Of a DNA stretch of 5,919 nucleotides, positions 4,123-5,919 are shown piece after piece. A program made the translations under genes and the position numbers. The notes under the pieces are model-generated. The model ran no database searches. It was not told the DNA's origin and was given only the letters and a program-made list of their open reading frames with translations. Source of the DNA: Microcaldota archaeon (GTDB taxonomy: Archaea > Micrarchaeota > Micrarchaeia > Anstonellales > Bilamarchaeaceae). The stretch's first letter is position 1. Each line of letters opens with the position of its first letter. The stretch lies in assembly GCA_030666035.1 (NCBI GenBank), contig DAOUYQ010000059.1, positions 1 to 5,919 of the forward strand, in the 5' to 3' direction.

Positions 4123-5496
4123 ATGGCAGAAGAAAGGAAAGAAAAGGCCGAGCGGCCTGCAATTACCAAAAAGAAAGCGCAGGTAGAAGAATTCAAAAAG
4201 GACTTCTCAGCCTCGCAAAACATTGTGATTATTGATTTGAGGAATCTTCCTGACCGGCTTCTCCAGAATGTGAGGAAAAAGCTCAGGGAAAAGGGCACAA
4301 GGGTAGTGGTTGCAAAATCCGCAGTTATGACGCGTGCACTTGAAGGCGCCAAAAAGCCCAAAGAGTTAATTGAGCTCTTTGAAAACCCTGCGGCAGTGGT
4401 AATCACCAAGACCACCCCATATGAACTAAACCAGTTCTTCAAGCAGAATAATATGGATGTTGCTGCAAAACCCGGGCAGATTGCACCGCAAGACATTATT
4501 GTCCCCGCAGGGGAGACCGATTTAGCCCCAGGGCCAGCACTCTCAGAGTTGAAGGCAGCCGGGCTTAATGCGCAGATTCGCGGACCCAAGATTTCAATTG
4601 TAAAGGATTCAACTGTTGTAAAAGCAGGGGACGAAATTACACTTGAGAAGGCAAAGGCCCTGCAGACACTCGGATTCAAGCCATTCAAGGTAAAGGTAAA
4701 CATTCTCCTTGCATATGATGGGGAATACATTTACGCACCTGAACTGCTGGATATTTCCGCAGAGTCCCTTGCACCAGAGTTTGTAGAATCCCTTACAAAT
4801 GCATTCAACCTTTCGGTGAATGCGGATGTGCCAACTGAGCAGAACATTACGCTCCTGCTCACCCAGGCATTCACCCAGGGAACAAACGTAGGTGTAAATG
4901 GAATAGTTTACTCTCCACAATCGATAGAGCAGCTTCTTGCCCAGTCCATCCGGTCCGGGTTAGCTCTATCTGGCTTGAAACCAGCTGAGCCTGAATCAGC
5001 CAAGTTGGAGGAGCCAGCTCCTGCTGCTGGGGAACCAAAGCCCAAAGAGAAGGCTGGGGAACCTAAGGCAGAGGAGAAGGCAGAGGAGAAACCAAAGGAA
5101 GAACCAAAGGAAGAACCAAAGGCAAAAGAAAAAGCCAAGGAAAAGCCCAAAGCTGAAGAAAAGCCCAAGGAACCTAAAGATAAAGCAAAGGCAGAAGAGA
5201 AACCAAAGGAAGTAGAGAAGCCCAAGGAAGAATCCAAGCCCGAAGAAAAACCAAAACCCTCAGATGCTTCTGCTGAGGAGAAACCAAAGGCCAAGGAAAA
5301 GCCCAAGGAACCCAAGAAAGAGGAACCAAAGCCCAAAGAAAAACCAAAGGAAGAAAAGCCTAAGGAAAAGAAGGCCAAGGAACCTAAACCCGAAAAGCCC
5401 AAGGAAAAGCCAAAGGCCAAAGAAAAGCCCAAGGAAAAACCAAAGGCTGAAGAAAAAGAGCCCAAGGAAAAATCCAAGGGCAAAAAAGAGGAATAA
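4123..5496 (+). CDS. rpl10: Ribosomal stalk protein uL10 (aP0) with a long Lys/Pro/Glu-rich C-terminal extension
   Basis: 457 residues, well over the roughly 290-350 usual in archaea. uL10 binds 23S rRNA at the stalk base and carries aL12 dimers. Residues about 15-105 and 183-212 form the rRNA-binding domain (VEEFKKDFSASQNIVIIDL, VVVAKSAVMTRALEG, GFKPFKVKVNILLAYDGEYIY). Residues 106-182 are the archaeal/eukaryotic inserted domain II (AGETDLAPGPALSELKAAG, IVKDSTVVKAGDEITLEKA). Three amphipathic helices follow at about 214-232, 237-253 and 264-285, matching the three aL12-dimer-binding helices known from other archaea. After about residue 288 the sequence becomes a KPKE/EEKPKA polyampholyte to the end (KSKGKKEE). 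The family's C-terminal GLxxLFG-like tail, which contacts elongation factors, is absent. The ATG start fits the SD. The gene ends 2 nt before aL12, and its last codons hold the aL12 SD. Confidence 0.96.
   Translation: MAEERKEKAERPAITKKKAQVEEFKKDFSASQNIVIIDLRNLPDRLLQNVRKKLREKGTRVVVAKSAVMTRALEGAKKPKELIELFENPAAVVITKTTPYELNQFFKQNNMDVAAKPGQIAPQDIIVPAGETDLAPGPALSELKAAGLNAQIRGPKISIVKDSTVVKAGDEITLEKAKALQTLGFKPFKVKVNILLAYDGEYIYAPELLDISAESLAPEFVESLTNAFNLSVNADVPTEQNITLLLTQAFTQGTNVGVNGIVYSPQSIEQLLAQSIRSGLALSGLKPAEPESAKLEEPAPAAGEPKPKEKAGEPKAEEKAEEKPKEEPKEEPKAKEKAKEKPKAEEKPKEPKDKAKAEEKPKEVEKPKEESKPEEKPKPSDASAEEKPKAKEKPKEPKKEEPKPKEKPKEEKPKEKKAKEPKPEKPKEKPKAKEKPKEKPKAEEKEPKEKSKGKKEE
5029..5493 (+). repeat. 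Degenerate KPKE/EEKPKA-coding repeat tract in uL10
   Basis: About 155 codons made almost only of Lys, Glu, Pro and Ala. The DNA is built from variants of AAGCCCAAGGAA and AAACCAAAGGAA. The 17-mer GAAAAGCCCAAGGAAAA occurs exactly at 5392-5408 and 5422-5438, 30 bp (10 codons) apart. The coding strand is extremely poor in T. The long open frame on the opposite strand here (4908-5543) is a by-product of this composition. Confidence 0.85.
5487..5491 (+). promoter_or_regulatory. Ribosome binding site of aL12
   Basis: AGAGG at the very end of uL10, 7 nt before ATG 5499. Its match to the SD consensus is partial, so initiation probably also depends on ribosomes arriving from uL10, whose stop is 2 nt before this start. 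Confidence 0.55.
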
Positions 5497-5498
5497 AC

Positions 5499-5825
5499 AT
5501 GACTAAAGTAGACCCATATTTGCACGCAGTGCTTCTTTTGCACGGCGCAGGGAAAGATGTTTCCCAGGAAGGAATTATAGCTGTTATGAAGGCAGCCGGA
5601 ACCGAAGCAGATGATGCCAAGGCAAAGGTGCTTGCAGAAGCAGTGAAGGGAGTAGACTTCGAGGACCTCCTCAAGAATGTTGCAACAGTTGCAGCCGCGC
5701 CAGCCGCAGCAGCACCAGCAGCAGGCGGGGCAGCACCAGCAGAGAAGAAGGAAGAGGAAGAAGAAGTTTCTGAAGAGAAAAAGGAAGAGCAGGCAGCTGA
5801 AGGCCTTGCAAACCTATTCGGATAA
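5499..5825 (+). CDS. rpl12: Ribosomal stalk protein aL12 (archaeal P1)
   Basis: 108 residues, typical for archaeal P1/aL12. Dimers bind the helical spine of uL10, and their flexible tails recruit translational GTPases to the large subunit. Residues 1-62 are the helical dimerisation domain (PYLHAVLLLHGAGKDVSQEGIIAVMKAAG and VDFEDLLKNV regions). Residues 63-81 are the Ala/Pro/Gly hinge, 83-98 the acidic Glu/Lys stretch, and 101-108 the conserved tail EGLANLFG. It is last in the operon. Since uL10 here lacks its own copy of this tail, the aL12 copies would be the only factor-binding tails on the stalk (inference). It is not the bacterial bL12 fold. Confidence 0.97.
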   Translation: MTKVDPYLHAVLLLHGAGKDVSQEGIIAVMKAAGTEADDAKAKVLAEAVKGVDFEDLLKNVATVAAAPAAAAPAAGGAAPAEKKEEEEEVSEEKKEEQAAEGLANLFG

Positions 5826-5842
5826 ACTTAACTCCTAAAACC

Positions 5843-5870
5843 TTTCTTTTTTTATTTTTCTTTTAATTTT
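5843..5870 (+). terminator. T-rich terminator of the ribosomal operon
   Basis: TTTCTTTTTTTATTTTTC followed by TTTTAATTTT begins 17 nt after the aL12 stop. There is no stem-loop before it, which is normal for archaeal oligo-T termination. Confidence 0.75.
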
Positions 5871-5919
5871 CTGAAGGCCTTCGCTTAACAGTTTCATCTT
5901 TATCCAAAGGAACCACACT
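5863..5919 (-). CDS. Possible C-terminal end of a convergent gene (cut by right edge)
   Basis: On the minus strand the last 57 bases read SVVPLDKDETVKRRPSEN followed by TAA, a plausible hydrophilic protein C-terminus. The stop lies inside the T-rich terminator of the plus-strand operon. Only 18 codons are visible and a second minus frame is also open (stop further left), so frame and reality are uncertain. No function can be given. Confidence 0.3.
   Translation of the reverse strand, partial: SVVPLDKDETVKRRPSEN

Noticed and set aside
4053..4730. 225-codon minus-strand frame opposite uL1 and uL10
   Set aside because: It lies entirely over the certain uL1/uL10 genes, has no SD, and its composition is that of an antisense shadow.
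5264..5506. 80-codon plus-strand frame rich in Arg, Lys, Pro and Asn
   Set aside because: It is a shifted frame of the uL10 repeat tract and has no ribosome binding site.
4908..5543. 211-codon minus-strand frame rich in Gly, Phe, Ser, Leu (GFSLGF-like repeats)
   Set aside because: It is the mirror of the KPKE repeat in uL10. T-poor coding DNA leaves the other strand free of stops. The repeat-like protein is an artefact.
5873..5882. GAAGGCCTTC perfect 10-bp palindrome
   Set aside because: It has no loop, no T-run follows on the relevant side, and a single palindrome of this length is not significant. It probably lies in coding sequence of the cut-off gene.
1..5919. CRISPR array, insertion sequence, toxin-antitoxin or defence cassette
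   Set aside because: There are no spaced direct repeats, transposase motifs, terminal inverted repeats or recognisable defence domains. The only repeats are the protein-coding ones in uL10.

Overview
The window is archaeal. Its right half carries the ribosomal stalk operon in the order uL1, uL10 (aP0), aL12 (aP1). The aL12 protein is of the archaeal/eukaryotic P1 type: Ala-rich hinge, acidic stretch and a C-terminal GLANLFG. Starts are preceded by GGTGA-type Shine-Dalgarno (SD) sites, TATA boxes of the form ATTTATAAAT lie at the expected distance, and the operon ends in a T-rich tract without a hairpin. The lineage cannot be fixed from this sequence. A small-genome, possibly DPANN-like archaeon is a guess only.

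Layout. Positions 1-3409 hold four minus-strand genes, none of which I recognise: a secreted protein cut by the left edge (1-430), a 498-residue soluble charged helical protein (546-2042), a 299-residue protein with a signal or anchor segment after a long basic N-terminus (2108-3007), and a 93-residue protein (3128-3409). The two large ones each have their own TATA box and an approximately 11-nt leader containing an SD. At 3410-3476 transcription diverges. The plus-strand operon follows: uL1 (3477-4112), uL10 (4123-5496), aL12 (5499-5825), with the uL10 SD overlapping the uL1 stop and 2 nt between uL10 and aL12. A T-rich terminator (5843-5870) overlaps the likely end of a convergent minus-strand gene cut by the right edge. 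No stretch of 300 bases lacks a gene. The longest gaps are 431-545 and 3008-3127.

How the genes work together. uL10 anchors aL12 dimers on the large subunit to form the stalk that recruits translational GTPases, and uL1 forms the opposite, L1 stalk. The leader of this operon is about 54 nt, much longer than those of the neighbouring genes, and contains mutually exclusive short pairings around the SD, so translational autoregulation by uL1 is plausible but not proven. The most unusual feature is uL10 itself: it lacks the usual C-terminal GLxxLFG-like tail and ends in about 155 residues of Lys/Pro/Glu/Ala-rich polyampholyte. The minus-strand genes have no visible functional link to the operon. 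I see no clear new multi-gene system here, and the findings are individual oddities.
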